64,000 bases of DNA, from the NCBI RefSeq assembly GCF_022347765.1, contig NZ_JAKRFZ010000011.1, positions 62,001 to 126,000 of the forward strand. Reading direction: 5' to 3'. The stretch comes from Pseudoalteromonas sp. OOF1S-7. Its GTDB lineage: Bacteria > Pseudomonadota > Gammaproteobacteria > Enterobacterales > Alteromonadaceae. This document shows positions 19,051-28,706 of the stretch, in pieces (position 1 is the first letter of the stretch; the number at the start of each line of letters is the position of its first letter). Both the position numbers and the translations under genes were made by a program. The notes under the pieces were generated by a model. It had not been told where the DNA came from. It worked only from the letters and a program-made list of their open reading frames with translations, and did no database searches.

Positions 19051-19389
19051 CTATTTGACGACCTTGAGGCCCTGCCCGGGGGCTCTGGTGGGTTCAGGTA
19101 TAGGCTGGTCCGTTGCCCTGGCTCTGAAGGCACGCGCCCTGTCATGGGCGCTGCGCACCGCATCACACTGGGCAATAATATCCTCTTCATCCAGCGCTTC
19201 ACCCAAGTCCATCACTATCCGATAGGCAGTATCGTACAGTTCTTGCTTAGTGTCTTCTTCAGCACGAAAGCGCATAAAAAAATCCTGCACTTTTTGCTCA
19301 GGTGTGTGCAATTTAGTACCCTTAATACACACTCCAATCGCGATCCCCACAACTAGAAATATCGCCAAACAAGCAAGGACTAACAACAT
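19051..19389 (-). CDS. Unknown single-pass membrane protein, third gene of the peptide operon
   Basis: This 112-residue protein has one N-terminal transmembrane helix (LLVLACLAIFLVVGIAIGVCI, residues ~2-22) and then a charged, helical cytoplasmic or periplasmic part (EEDTKQELYDTAYRIVMDLGEALDEEDIIAQCDAV). A Pro-rich tail follows. Its ATG lies 2 bp after the stop of the upstream four-helix gene and its AGGAGG lies inside that gene, so the two are co-translated. I do not recognise the family. Its position behind a double-glycine peptide gene and another small membrane protein would suit an immunity or export accessory role, but this is inference only. Confidence 0.75.
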   Translation of the reverse strand: MLLVLACLAIFLVVGIAIGVCIKGTKLHTPEQKVQDFFMRFRAEEDTKQELYDTAYRIVMDLGEALDEEDIIAQCDAVRSAHDRARAFRARATDQPIPEPTRAPGQGLKVVK

Positions 19390-19391
19390 AA

Positions 19392-19943
19392 TTACGCCTC
19401 CTGACGGATACGGGATTCCATAAATTTATAAAATGGATACTTAGCAACTATCAGCCACTCTAGCAGGTTCGTCACAATGGTGGCTGGGCCATACACTTTG
19501 AACAGTAAGTCATTATTAAAGTAACCACGCAACATCAACTGAGCTGCGTTAAGTAGTACGAGGAAAAGAACCAAGTAGATAGAGTATCGTGCAGCCGAGA
19601 AAAACAGGCATCCCCTGATTACATGTAGCAAATATAAGGTGACCGCGAATGACGTACCGGTACACACTAAGGTAAAATAATATATTTTAATTTTTGCGAG
19701 CCTTTCCATTTCAGACAACAAGATAAAGCCAGCTAACTGACTACTTATTATGTAAAAGGTCAGGCAAGCGACTGCCGTTAAAAAACATGAATGTAGTTTA
19801 TGGTCTTCAGGCGTTTTCAACGAGGCACTGCCACCAAAGAACAAGCTGAACCTGTGCTGTTTAAAATAATATAGCAAGTACACCACAACCATCAGTTGTA
19901 ATAACCGCAGAGCCCACCCGGTTACTAGATAAAACTCACTCAT
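19392..19943 (-). CDS. Unknown four-helix membrane protein, second gene of the peptide operon
   Basis: The 183-residue product has four clear hydrophobic helices: ~8-26, ~53-75, ~88-108 and ~118-138. A C-terminal amphipathic stretch (LLEWLIVAKYPFYKF) follows. ATG 19943 has AGGAC seven bases upstream and lies 25 bp after the stop codon of the double-glycine peptide gene. No catalytic motif or known family was recognised; there is no HxxxE or CAAX-protease signature. Small polytopic proteins beside bacteriocin-like peptides often confer immunity, so that is a reasonable but untested guess. An alternative is a sensor for the peptide. Confidence 0.75.
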   Translation of the reverse strand: MSEFYLVTGWALRLLQLMVVVYLLYYFKQHRFSLFFGGSASLKTPEDHKLHSCFLTAVACLTFYIISSQLAGFILLSEMERLAKIKIYYFTLVCTGTSFAVTLYLLHVIRGCLFFSAARYSIYLVLFLVLLNAAQLMLRGYFNNDLLFKVYGPATIVTNLLEWLIVAKYPFYKFMESRIRQEA

Positions 19944-19968
19944 GTTTAGTCCTATTAAAGTCCCCGTA

Positions 19969-20145
19969 CTAGCAGTAATCAGCGCTCAAGATACGCATCT
20001 GCTTTGGTTGATCTCCATCACCGGTACTGCCACCGCCAAAAACCTCAGCAAGTTTCTCATGCGGTAGGCTAAAACCGTTTAGTTGTTTGAGTTTCTTCGA
20101 TTTCACACTTAAGCGGCGACCAATTTGTTTTGTAGTAGCTTTCAT
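19969..20145 (-). CDS. Small double-glycine-leader peptide precursor, first gene of a three-gene operon
   Basis: This 58-residue peptide is encoded by a gene too short for routine calling. ATG 20145 follows AAGGAAAAAAACC. The leader MKATTKQIGRRLSVKSKKLK is basic, continues QLNGFSLPHEKLAEVF and ends in GGG at residues 37-39. This has the same K-L-K-x-L-N then hydrophobic-GGG design as the 48-residue peptide at 16612-16758. The 19-residue core starts STGDGDQPKQMR and ends ADYC, with a C-terminal Cys. The next two genes, spaced 25 and 2 bp, encode membrane proteins, suggesting a peptide-plus-immunity or signalling unit. No C39 transporter or maturation enzyme is nearby; it would have to be served in trans. 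Confidence 0.72.
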   Translation of the reverse strand: MKATTKQIGRRLSVKSKKLKQLNGFSLPHEKLAEVFGGGSTGDGDQPKQMRILSADYC

Positions 20146-20444
20146 GGTTTTTTTCCTTATTTTTCATTGGATAGAACAGCCCAGCCACTTGCTATAACCA
20201 TGTTAAACAAGCAGAGCCAAACACTCAACCTCAATTTAACAAAAGTGCAACCAAACTAACTATGACCAGACTTGTTTTACAGATACACCCATCCCTAAGT
20301 TACCATGAAAATATTAATATGAAAGGCATGGTTATAAAATATATTGCGGCAAATTACAATCAAATGTTTAAATAACAAGCATTTGTGGTGCAATTTTAAG
20401 GCGTGCCAACCGTGATTTTTCAGCCACTGTGCACTAAGTGCCAG
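20146..20444. other. Intergenic region upstream of the peptide operon
   Basis: About 300 bp of AT-rich DNA lie between the peptide start and the 3' end of the next leftward GGDEF gene. No gene or clear terminator is seen. The promoter of the peptide operon should be in the right part (about 20160-20260) but no consensus is obvious. Confidence 0.5.
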
Positions 20445-22103
20445 TTAAGTGTGGAATTGCCCCTGATAAATACATACTCGGTTCCGACCTGCGTTCTTTG
20501 CATCGTACAACGCTTCATCCGCTTGTTTTAAAAGCACTTTACCACTTAGCATGCCAGGCTGATAAAATGCCACGCCAAAACTGGCTGAGACTGTAAACAG
20601 GGTCTCTTTGGCAGTAAAGTTTAATTCCGTCAGGTCGCAGCGCAAACGTTCAAGATAAACAATGACTTTATCTTGCTCGCACTCTGGGATCAAAATACAA
20701 AACTCTTCGCCACCAATACGCGCAACCAAATCTGAGCTACGGCTGGACGCCAGTAAAAACCGTGCGACCTCTTTGAGTACTTCGTCGCCCATATCATGGC
20801 CCCACTTATCATTGATCTGCTTAAAATAATCAATATCAATCAGAACCAGCGCAAACAGACATCCGTAACGAGATGAGCGATCCAGCTCCTGTTCAAAACG
20901 TAGAGTGAAAAAACGTCGGTTAAACAGATTCGTCAGTGGATCCTGGTTGGCCGTTTTTTCCAGCAACGCATTCGCTTTTGTTAGCTCAGCGGTACGCTCT
21001 TCAATTTTTTCCTGCAAGTTTTCATTCAATGTCCTGAGTGTATGCATCATGTAGCTAAAATGTGCTGTCAACTCGCGAACTTCCTGCCAGCCACGCGTCA
21101 CTCTGGGAGGATCGCTTAAATCACCCTCATGGGTCACTTTTTCTATATAAGTCTTGAGATTCTCTATGGGCTGTGAAATGTATATTGATAGTCCAACTCC
21201 GACAATCACGGCCATCAATACAATTCCCAGTTCAGCGGCATAGATGACTGAACGATTGGCGTGCACCATCGCATTCACTTCACTTTCATCTATTTTAGCC
21301 ACCAGCCCCCAGTCTAGCTGGTCAATATAACGTGTTGACGCCAGCACAGGTACACCCCGGTAATCAGGAGACTGCTCAAGCACCAACTCATTGCCAGACA
21401 AGGCCTGTATGATGGGCACTGTATCTTCGGTAAAAGCCACAGTGCGTGTAAATGCGGCTTTAGGGTCGTACTTCAAAGGTGTTGCGAACAAGGCATTACC
21501 ATCGTTGTTCTGTATTGCAACCAGCCACTCCCCACTCTGACCCAGACCTGTGCGATCTCTCACCAGCTGGTTGAGAAACTGGGTCGAAAAGTCAACTTTA
21601 ACATAACCCGTCAACCGCCCGTCCAGCAATAAGGGGGCCACCCGGCTCAGTTGCACCGTCTCATCATGTTGCTCCAGACGGATGGGGCGATCTTCAAATT
21701 GCGCAGACGCCAGACTGTCGAGCTTTTCAAACCCGTGCGTTGCCGCTACAAACTGGCCCTGGTGGTCAAACACCCCAATGCTTTTAAGATAAGATCTGTC
21801 GATAGCAGCATCATTGATGATCCGGATGATCTGCTCCCGGTGCCGTGCTTCGTGCGTGCTGTTCCACAGCGCCAGCGAGCGGCGCAATTGAGTTCTGCTG
21901 GCGATTTGTGCCACATTATCATTTGCCCGCTCAACTCCGGCGAGGATCCGCAGTTTGGCGATTTGAGAAATCGCGCTCAGGTTAGACTTTACCTGCTCCC
22001 GATACTGAACCCCTGTGTAGCTATTAAGAGAATACAGCCCGATAAACAAAGGCAGTGCCGTCACCAAAATAAAGGTTGCGATAAGCAAGTGTTTTAACTT
22101 CAC
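20445..22103 (-). CDS. Membrane-bound diguanylate cyclase with Cache-type sensor
   Basis: This 552-residue protein has TM1 at ~5-25. A periplasmic dCache-like domain covers ~30-290 (IGVFDHQGQFVAAT, LTGYVKVDFSTQFLNQLV, GEWLVAIQNNDGNALFAT, LDWGLVAKIDESEV). TM2 is at ~292-312, then HAMP and a coiled coil. A C-terminal GGDEF domain has the active-site motif GGEEF at ~463-467. The RxxD product-inhibition site (RSSD) stands five residues before it. It should therefore make c-di-GMP and be subject to feedback inhibition. It is monocistronic in appearance, and its ligand is unknown. The start MKLKHLLIATF gives a natural basic N-terminus. Confidence 0.93.
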   Translation of the reverse strand: MKLKHLLIATFILVTALPLFIGLYSLNSYTGVQYREQVKSNLSAISQIAKLRILAGVERANDNVAQIASRTQLRRSLALWNSTHEARHREQIIRIINDAAIDRSYLKSIGVFDHQGQFVAATHGFEKLDSLASAQFEDRPIRLEQHDETVQLSRVAPLLLDGRLTGYVKVDFSTQFLNQLVRDRTGLGQSGEWLVAIQNNDGNALFATPLKYDPKAAFTRTVAFTEDTVPIIQALSGNELVLEQSPDYRGVPVLASTRYIDQLDWGLVAKIDESEVNAMVHANRSVIYAAELGIVLMAVIVGVGLSIYISQPIENLKTYIEKVTHEGDLSDPPRVTRGWQEVRELTAHFSYMMHTLRTLNENLQEKIEERTAELTKANALLEKTANQDPLTNLFNRRFFTLRFEQELDRSSRYGCLFALVLIDIDYFKQINDKWGHDMGDEVLKEVARFLLASSRSSDLVARIGGEEFCILIPECEQDKVIVYLERLRCDLTELNFTAKETLFTVSASFGVAFYQPGMLSGKVLLKQADEALYDAKNAGRNRVCIYQGQFHT

Positions 22104-22323
22104 ATGCGCGCGTCACACAGCTTAATTTATCTATTCAGAATAGCACAGGCCTCACACATTGCGAGCAAAGCAACAATGCAATAACGTAAACGAAAGAAGT
22201 ATCGGCATGGATATACCATGTCATTGTGGTGGACAATATCCGGCTTCAGCACAAGTACATAACACCTGTGCCTGGCTCTGGCCCCCTGCATGGCAGGGTA
22301 CACTGCTGATATCAAAATTAAAC

Positions 22324-24768
22324 TTACATTCTACTCTTTACCCGATTAGTGGCCTGAGCCATGGCCGGATCGTCTGGCCAGAAATGCTTAGGATAGCGCC
22401 CTTTCATCTCTTTTTGTACTTCACGATAGCTGGACTGCCAGAAGTGCGCCAGATCCTGGGTCAGTTGCAAAGGTCGCTGTGCCGGAGAGAGTAACTCCAT
22501 GAGCACAGGTAAACGCCCCTCACACAACACCGGGCTTTGGCTCATACCATATACTTCTTGCATGCGCACTGACAAACGCGCCGGCCCATCCAGCTGATAC
22601 TGAACACGTATACTTGACCCACTGGGTACTGTAATACGCTGTGGCAGTAATACTTTCAGGCGTTGCTGTTGCGCCCACTCCAACGAACTGAGCAAAGCCG
22701 TATGGAGATCGAGCTTTTTCAGTTGCGGCAATTGCTTGATATCATTCAGATAAGGTCCCAGCCAGGTTTCCAGACGCGCCAGTAAACTGGTTTCATACGT
22801 GTCACTAAATTCCTGCGGGTAAAACTGCTGCGCCAATGCCATGCGGGTCAGCAAATCCTGACAATCTGCGTAACTATTGAAGATCGCCAAACCTTGCTGA
22901 TGTATCAGGGTTAACCAGGCCTGAGTACGCAATGCAGTGTCTAGCGTACCCGGCGCAGGCTTTGCCATGTAGACCCAGTGTCCAAGATAAGTCCGTTGTT
23001 CATGAATAAACTGCCCCGATTTTTGCTCGAATTCACACACATTTCGCTCCCTGAACAGGTATGGCAAAGCCGCTTGCAATTGCCTGGGCTCAAAAGCCGT
23101 GGCACTGAAGATCTGCTGACCTTTGTGACCACCCAGCTCGGCAATCGCCAGGTAGCTGGCATCCAGCCAGTATGCTTTGTGCGCATTCACGCCGGCACCG
23201 TTGGCCAACACCCAGCCCTGCCCACGCCGCCTGGCAAGACGATCCGGGAACGCCAGCGCAATGACGATTGGCAGGTGCTCAATTGCAAGCTCTTCTCTCG
23301 TTTGCTGAAGCTGAGCACGACGCAGCCAGTATGCTAACTGTTGACGAAACGCACCGTGAGGTTTTGCTGCCTGCTGGTGCAGGGCAATACTCAGCTCAGC
23401 AGGTACTGATAGTCGGCTCTCTAACAGTGCAATCACATAGCAGCCTAGCCGCGTTATCCCCGGATAGTCTGTTTCAAGTGCTTTAGACTTTAATAGCATA
23501 TGTCCGTATCTGGGGTCTGCTCCCAGTGATTGAACCTGCTTACCCAACCCTGTTACCCGATCACGGTCATCAATCAGCTCTAAACTGTGCAGTAATGCCC
23601 GAGCCTTAGACAACTGAGCTTCAGTCGGTGTATCCAGCAGCGCCAGTTCATGTACCTCGCTGCCCCAGACTTTCGCTTCCAGCATCAAACCACTCAGATC
23701 GCTGCACAATATATCCGGGCGATCATGGCCATCACGGCGTTCGAACACGGCCTTGCTGCCCAGCCGATATACCACCCCAGCCTCGATGCGGCCCGCCCGC
23801 CCGGCGCGCTGTACCGCAGAACTACGCGAAATAGACTGCGTCACCAGCTCGCTTACACCGGTGCGCAAATTATACTGTGCAACGCGTCGCTTCCCGCTGT
23901 CTACAACAATACGGATCCCTTCTATGGTCAGGGAGGTTTCAGCAACGTTAGTGGTCAGCACTACTTTGCGCATACCAGCAGGTGGGGGCTCAATCGCCGC
24001 CTGCTGGGCTTGTTTGTCCTGATCGCCAGATAGCGTAGCCAAAATCAGATCCGGGTTAGATGAAAGGGTGTCTCGCAGGGCATCTGATACATAACGAATT
24101 TCTTTCTGGCCGGGTAAAAATACCAGTATGCTGCCAGTTTGCTCGTGTAATGCCTGACGGATCATTGCCGGGATTTGCTCCAGCCAGCGGCTTTCCTCCT
24201 TTAGCGGAACATATATTTCATCAATCGCAAAGCTGCGTCCATCTGAGCGCACTAAAGGGCATGCCAAAAATTGCTGATACCGCGCACTGTCCAACGTCGC
24301 CGACATCACCAGTATATGTAAATCATCACGTAATGCCTGTTGCGATTCCAGTGCAAAAGCCAACGCCGTATCTGCCGCCAAAGAACGCTCGTGAAACTCA
24401 TCAAAAATCAGTAAATCAACCCCTTCCAGTTCAGGATCTGCCTGAAGTAAACGCGTTAATGTGCCTTCAGTAACAATCTCAAGCTGAGTGCGAGCGGACA
24501 CTTTGACTTCCTGGCGGATCCGCAGCCCCACCCGCTCACCAACGGCCTCTCCCAGTTGCGCCGCTAAAAAGCTGGCAATATTGCGCGCCGCAAGGCGTCT
24601 TGGCTCAAGCATGATAATGCGTTTAAAGTGCCCATCCAGCATCAGCTGTAGCGGCAGCCAGGTAGACTTACCGGCGCCCGGCGGCGCCTGTAACAAAACA
24701 CGAGGTTGCGTGGTTAATTGCGAGACAAGTTCATTATAGACGGCCTGAATGGGTAGCGCTGTGGTCAT
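22324..24768 (-). CDS. hrpB: ATP-dependent helicase HrpB
   Basis: The 814-residue length is typical of HrpB, a DEAH-box-type RNA helicase. Motifs seen: Walker A GAGKST (31-36), DEFHERS (123 onward; HrpB proteins carry DEFH in place of DEAH), VMSATLD, TNVAETSLTIEG and QRAGRAGR (motif VI). They are followed by the ratchet/winged-helix regions and the HrpB-specific C-terminal domain. HrpA relatives rescue collided ribosomes; the role of HrpB is less defined. It stands alone between two c-di-GMP signalling genes, all on the minus strand, with no evident regulatory link. Confidence 0.95.
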   Translation of the reverse strand: MTTALPIQAVYNELVSQLTTQPRVLLQAPPGAGKSTWLPLQLMLDGHFKRIIMLEPRRLAARNIASFLAAQLGEAVGERVGLRIRQEVKVSARTQLEIVTEGTLTRLLQADPELEGVDLLIFDEFHERSLAADTALAFALESQQALRDDLHILVMSATLDSARYQQFLACPLVRSDGRSFAIDEIYVPLKEESRWLEQIPAMIRQALHEQTGSILVFLPGQKEIRYVSDALRDTLSSNPDLILATLSGDQDKQAQQAAIEPPPAGMRKVVLTTNVAETSLTIEGIRIVVDSGKRRVAQYNLRTGVSELVTQSISRSSAVQRAGRAGRIEAGVVYRLGSKAVFERRDGHDRPDILCSDLSGLMLEAKVWGSEVHELALLDTPTEAQLSKARALLHSLELIDDRDRVTGLGKQVQSLGADPRYGHMLLKSKALETDYPGITRLGCYVIALLESRLSVPAELSIALHQQAAKPHGAFRQQLAYWLRRAQLQQTREELAIEHLPIVIALAFPDRLARRRGQGWVLANGAGVNAHKAYWLDASYLAIAELGGHKGQQIFSATAFEPRQLQAALPYLFRERNVCEFEQKSGQFIHEQRTYLGHWVYMAKPAPGTLDTALRTQAWLTLIHQQGLAIFNSYADCQDLLTRMALAQQFYPQEFSDTYETSLLARLETWLGPYLNDIKQLPQLKKLDLHTALLSSLEWAQQQRLKVLLPQRITVPSGSSIRVQYQLDGPARLSVRMQEVYGMSQSPVLCEGRLPVLMELLSPAQRPLQLTQDLAHFWQSSYREVQKEMKGRYPKHFWPDDPAMAQATNRVKSRM

Positions 24769-24867
24769 TTTTACTGCTGTGTTAAATCCAATATAGGGCT
24801 AGTTTATACTAATCCGGGCAATTAAGTGACTACTGGCACGACACTGCTCTGTTCTTCAGGAAGCTAC

Positions 24868-25797
24868 TTACGATGCTACCGCAATACAGGCCTGGTACTG
24901 GTTACGTCCAGATTCTTTGGCATGATACAAAGCATCATCGGCTTGTGCTATAAGCTTCGCCGGTGTTGTGGCTTTGCTACTGCCAGTACAGGACAAGCCT
25001 ATGCTGACCGTGACATGTTTGTGGGGCGACACAGGGTGGGTAATGGCTAAGTCAGCGACACTTTTCACTATGTCACTTGCAAACTGCTGAGCGCTGTGAA
25101 TGGATGTATCGGGTAACAACACGGCGATTTCCTCGCCACCATAACGGCAGACCAGATCGACCGGACGCCTGGCGCATAAAGACACTTGCCGGGTGACACT
25201 TTTCAGAGCCTGATCGCCTTCCAGATGACCAAGACTGTCATTGAATTTTTTAAAGAAATCGATATCAATAAGCAGCAGTGCCAACGGTATGCGGCGTCGC
25301 ATACTGTCCTTTAATAGCCGGTCAATTTCGATATCGAAAAAGCGCCGGTTATATATCTCCGTCAGGCCATCAACAAAGGACTGGTTAGTGAGGATATCGG
25401 CCTGTACTTTGTATTTGAGGTGGGTGGTGATCCGTTTAACCAGCGTACTGGCAACCAAAGGCTTCTCAATGAAGTCCACTGCCCCAGCATCCCAGCACTT
25501 TTCCTGAACCTTAGGCTCCTGGCTTGAAGTAATAAAAATCAGCGGAATATCAGCGAGCTCAGGTTGTGATTTAATTTTTTCGCACGCCTGAAGCCCGGAC
25601 ATTCCCTCCAGGTTGATGTCCATAATGATTAAGTCGGGCTTAATTTTATGGCACACCTTTAGCGCAGTTTCCGCGCTTTCAAAACTCACCGTGCGGCAAA
25701 CAGGCTTTAAGATCGCACTGATCAGCTTGCGGATCACCTTTGCATCGTCAACAACCAATACCGTACAGCTCTCGATACTGTGTACAATTTCAAACAT
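24868..25797 (-). CDS. Response regulator with GGDEF output (diguanylate cyclase)
   Basis: This 309-residue soluble protein has an N-terminal receiver (~10-128): VLVVDDAK, phospho-acceptor D60 in LIIMDINLEG, conserved T/S in FITSS, and K in EKPLV. A GGDEF domain (~150-305) follows, with GGEEI at 220-224 and the inhibition motif RPVD five residues before it. Phosphorylation is expected to drive dimerisation and c-di-GMP synthesis. The hybrid kinase immediately upstream (start 28626) is in the same direction, about 100 bp away, and lacks an Hpt domain. It could form part of the input pathway. PleD- and WspR-like proteins share this layout. Confidence 0.93.
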   Translation of the reverse strand: MFEIVHSIESCTVLVVDDAKVIRKLISAILKPVCRTVSFESAETALKVCHKIKPDLIIMDINLEGMSGLQACEKIKSQPELADIPLIFITSSQEPKVQEKCWDAGAVDFIEKPLVASTLVKRITTHLKYKVQADILTNQSFVDGLTEIYNRRFFDIEIDRLLKDSMRRRIPLALLLIDIDFFKKFNDSLGHLEGDQALKSVTRQVSLCARRPVDLVCRYGGEEIAVLLPDTSIHSAQQFASDIVKSVADLAITHPVSPHKHVTVSIGLSCTGSSKATTPAKLIAQADDALYHAKESGRNQYQACIAVAS

Positions 25798-25899
25798 CGA
25801 ATTCCATCCCGTTTACCCTGGGTTCTACCACTCTACACCCGTACTAAGACAGGTTTAACAGCCTGAGTTAATTAACGAGGGTATTTCTATCATAGCCAA

Positions 25900-28626
25900 T
25901 TATATCGATTTCAATCGACCCAGCATGTTGGGTCGCCTGGGCGCATGCTCAGTAATCACCTGCCAAAGCACTTTTTGCTCAATTGGCTTGGCAATATAGC
26001 CATCAAAGCCTGCATGCTGATATTTTTGCCTGTCTTCGGTTAACACATTAGCAGTCAGGGCTATTACTGGCAATGTCGGATGCTGCTGTTTTATCAGCTT
26101 ACAGGCCTCAACGCCATCCATTACCGGCATCTGAATGTCCATCAACACAAAGTCAGGACATTGACGTGTTACCTGATTCACCGCTTCTTTGCCATTGCTC
26201 ACCATTGCGACTTGCACATTGCATTTATCCAGCAACGCGCGGATCACCAGCTGATTAATCTCATTATCCTCCGCAACTAACACGCGTACACCGCGTAAAT
26301 CCGGGCTTTCTTCCCATTCTTCGTGCATTTCAGCCTGAGCCAGCTCACTTTTCTCCAGCGGCAGGTACACAGTAAATACACTGCCTACGTTTTCCATACT
26401 TTGTACATCAATGGTACCTGCCATCAATTCAACTAAAGAGTGGGTGATGGACAGCCCAAGCCCGGTCCCGCCAAACCTGCGGGTAGTGGATTTATCGGCC
26501 TGCTCAAAGCGCTGAAACAGCCGCTCTAGTGCCTCTTTGCCAATACCTACGCCGGTATCACGCACGGTAAAAACCACCCCCGGTTCACCCTGCACTTCTT
26601 CTATTTCCAGGTCTACTCCACCTCTTTGCGTAAACTTAATGGCATTAGAGAGCAAATTTAAAAGTATCTGCCGGATCCTGACAGCATCCCCTTGCCAGCT
26701 GGCATGATCAAAGTGGCCGGTAATCGACAAATAGATCCCTTTTTGAGCCGCGACCGGTTGCAAGTCCGCCTGGATATGGCTGACAAGCTCGGTCAGATTA
26801 AACGGCCTAACCTCCAAAGACAGCTTGCCCGCCTCTATCTTAGAAAAATCCAGGATATCGTTGATAATGGTAATTAGGGCTTTTGCCGAGTAAGTGGCTT
26901 TATCCAGATACTCTCGGGCATTGTCCGACAAAGGTTCCTCATTCAGTAGCTGCAAGGTACCATACAGGCCATTCATGGGCGTTCGGATTTCGTGGCTCAT
27001 ATTAGCCAGAAACTCTGATTTGGCCTTGGTTGCCTGCTCAGCCACCCGCTTGGCTTCTGCCAGTGCCTGCTCGTGCTCCAGCTGTTCGGTCAAATCGTAA
27101 GCCACGCCCAAAAAGCCCACCAGCTGGCCGTAGTTGTCCTGTAAGCGTGACACACTCAGACGTACCGGCGTCAATTGCGCGCACTTTTTAACATAGGTCC
27201 AATTATTGATATCATTTTTGCCATGACGCGCCTTTGCCACAAAGGCTTCAAACCCTGGCTCAACAGGATAACCCAGCTCCCGGGTAAGCTCTTCTGCACG
27301 CTGCGCCACCTCTAACTCCAGATGGAACACCGCAGGGGTGAGTTTGCCGACCATTTCTTCCGCTGTATAGCCCAGCAGTCTTTCTGCCGCAGGGTTAAAT
27401 ACCGTGATCACTCCCTGCACATCGGTGGCTATCACCGAATAGGTGGCACTTTCCAAAATGCTGCGCTGCAGGACACCGACCCGCTCTATTTCAGCAGTGC
27501 GGGTCAGAACCTTATGCTCCAATACCGCATTGGCTTCCGACAAGGCTTTTTCCCGGGTCTCGGACAAGTCCAGCTGGTGTGCTTTAGACTGATGAGCACG
27601 CAATATCAACAACTGCACGCAAAATACCACCAGCATTAATGCCAGTGTGATCATCACCGCCTCGCGCAATGCCCGGTAGGGACTGGGTAAACCCAATGCC
27701 TCGATGTAACTGATGGTGGGACTAAGCTCTATTCGCCAGGTTCGGCCATACAGCTGGCTTATACTGTGCACCCGATACCGACTCAGCTGTGCCTGAGTCT
27801 CACCACGGCGGAAGAACAAAGTGCTGGCGTGGCGGTCAATGTCTCTGACATTCAAAACCAGATTACGTTTGATGCCTTTGATAGAACCCAGTACCTCATC
27901 AATGAGGATCGGGCTGTAACTCCAGCCGGCAAGTTGCGCCATGCGCTCTGTGGGGGTGTCTGGCGTTGTACCTTGTGCATAAACAGGCATTAGAATTAAA
28001 AAACCATGCTGCACTTTTTGATTGGCCTGCACTAAGGTGAGCGGCGCTGTCAGCATCACTTCGGCATTTCGGGCAGCATTGGTTGCCGCAACCCGGCGCA
28101 TGGCTTCGGAGCCAATATCCAACCCTACCGCCTGCTTATTGCGCGACTCTGGCTCAATAAACTGGATCACATACAGGCTTTGCGCATGTGGCATCAGTTG
28201 CTTAATATTAAATTGCTTGTCGGGTCGTTGCTGGCGCGCATCCTGAACAAACGCCGCTTTATCATCAAAGGGCACAAAGCGAATAAAGCCAAACCCCCGG
28301 GCACCGGGAAACTCCTGCTCATGGTAACGGGTGCCAGTGTAACGCTGCATGCGCTGGTAATTAAAGTGCTCAACGCCCACGGTCTGAATAGCACCTCGCA
28401 GGCCCGCCAGCCCGTAGCGGTACAAAGCCATCCGTTCTTCCACGGCCTGCGTGAGCCGGGACAGATCTGACGTCATGGCACTTTTTATTCGCATATCAAT
28501 GCGCTCTAAATGCGACTGATGACTATACCAGCCACCTAAGGCACCCAGCCCCATCACCAGCAATAAAGGCCAGATAAGTTGCCACAATGGTCTGTTTTTC
28601 CTTAGTGGTGTTTCCTGCTGGGTCAT
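25900..28626 (-). CDS. Hybrid sensor histidine kinase with CHASE, PAS and receiver domains
   Basis: The product has 908 residues. ATG 28626 is chosen because AAGGTG lies 9 bases upstream; the alternative GTG 28638 has none. The order is TM1 (~18-38), periplasmic CHASE domain (~75-300; FGFIRFVPF, GLDIGSEAMRRVA), TM2 (~325-345), coiled coil, PAS (~385-510), HisKA with phospho-acceptor H545 (MSHEIRTPMNG), HATPase (LLSNAIKFTQ, RDTGVGIG, GGTGLGLS) and a C-terminal receiver with D830 (VLMDIQMPVMDG). There is no Hpt module, so onward phosphotransfer needs a separate protein. CHASE domains bind small molecules such as cytokinin-like compounds in plants; the bacterial ligand is unknown. Confidence 0.93.
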   Translation of the reverse strand: MTQQETPLRKNRPLWQLIWPLLLVMGLGALGGWYSHQSHLERIDMRIKSAMTSDLSRLTQAVEERMALYRYGLAGLRGAIQTVGVEHFNYQRMQRYTGTRYHEQEFPGARGFGFIRFVPFDDKAAFVQDARQQRPDKQFNIKQLMPHAQSLYVIQFIEPESRNKQAVGLDIGSEAMRRVAATNAARNAEVMLTAPLTLVQANQKVQHGFLILMPVYAQGTTPDTPTERMAQLAGWSYSPILIDEVLGSIKGIKRNLVLNVRDIDRHASTLFFRRGETQAQLSRYRVHSISQLYGRTWRIELSPTISYIEALGLPSPYRALREAVMITLALMLVVFCVQLLILRAHQSKAHQLDLSETREKALSEANAVLEHKVLTRTAEIERVGVLQRSILESATYSVIATDVQGVITVFNPAAERLLGYTAEEMVGKLTPAVFHLELEVAQRAEELTRELGYPVEPGFEAFVAKARHGKNDINNWTYVKKCAQLTPVRLSVSRLQDNYGQLVGFLGVAYDLTEQLEHEQALAEAKRVAEQATKAKSEFLANMSHEIRTPMNGLYGTLQLLNEEPLSDNAREYLDKATYSAKALITIINDILDFSKIEAGKLSLEVRPFNLTELVSHIQADLQPVAAQKGIYLSITGHFDHASWQGDAVRIRQILLNLLSNAIKFTQRGGVDLEIEEVQGEPGVVFTVRDTGVGIGKEALERLFQRFEQADKSTTRRFGGTGLGLSITHSLVELMAGTIDVQSMENVGSVFTVYLPLEKSELAQAEMHEEWEESPDLRGVRVLVAEDNEINQLVIRALLDKCNVQVAMVSNGKEAVNQVTRQCPDFVLMDIQMPVMDGVEACKLIKQQHPTLPVIALTANVLTEDRQKYQHAGFDGYIAKPIEQKVLWQVITEHAPRRPNMLGRLKSI

Positions 28627-28706
28627 CACGTCATTCACCTTATTCCGGCCTCATGTGTGGTCGATAGCAGATGGTGACCGTTACGCTGCGCGCGCTTCAT
28701 AATCCA

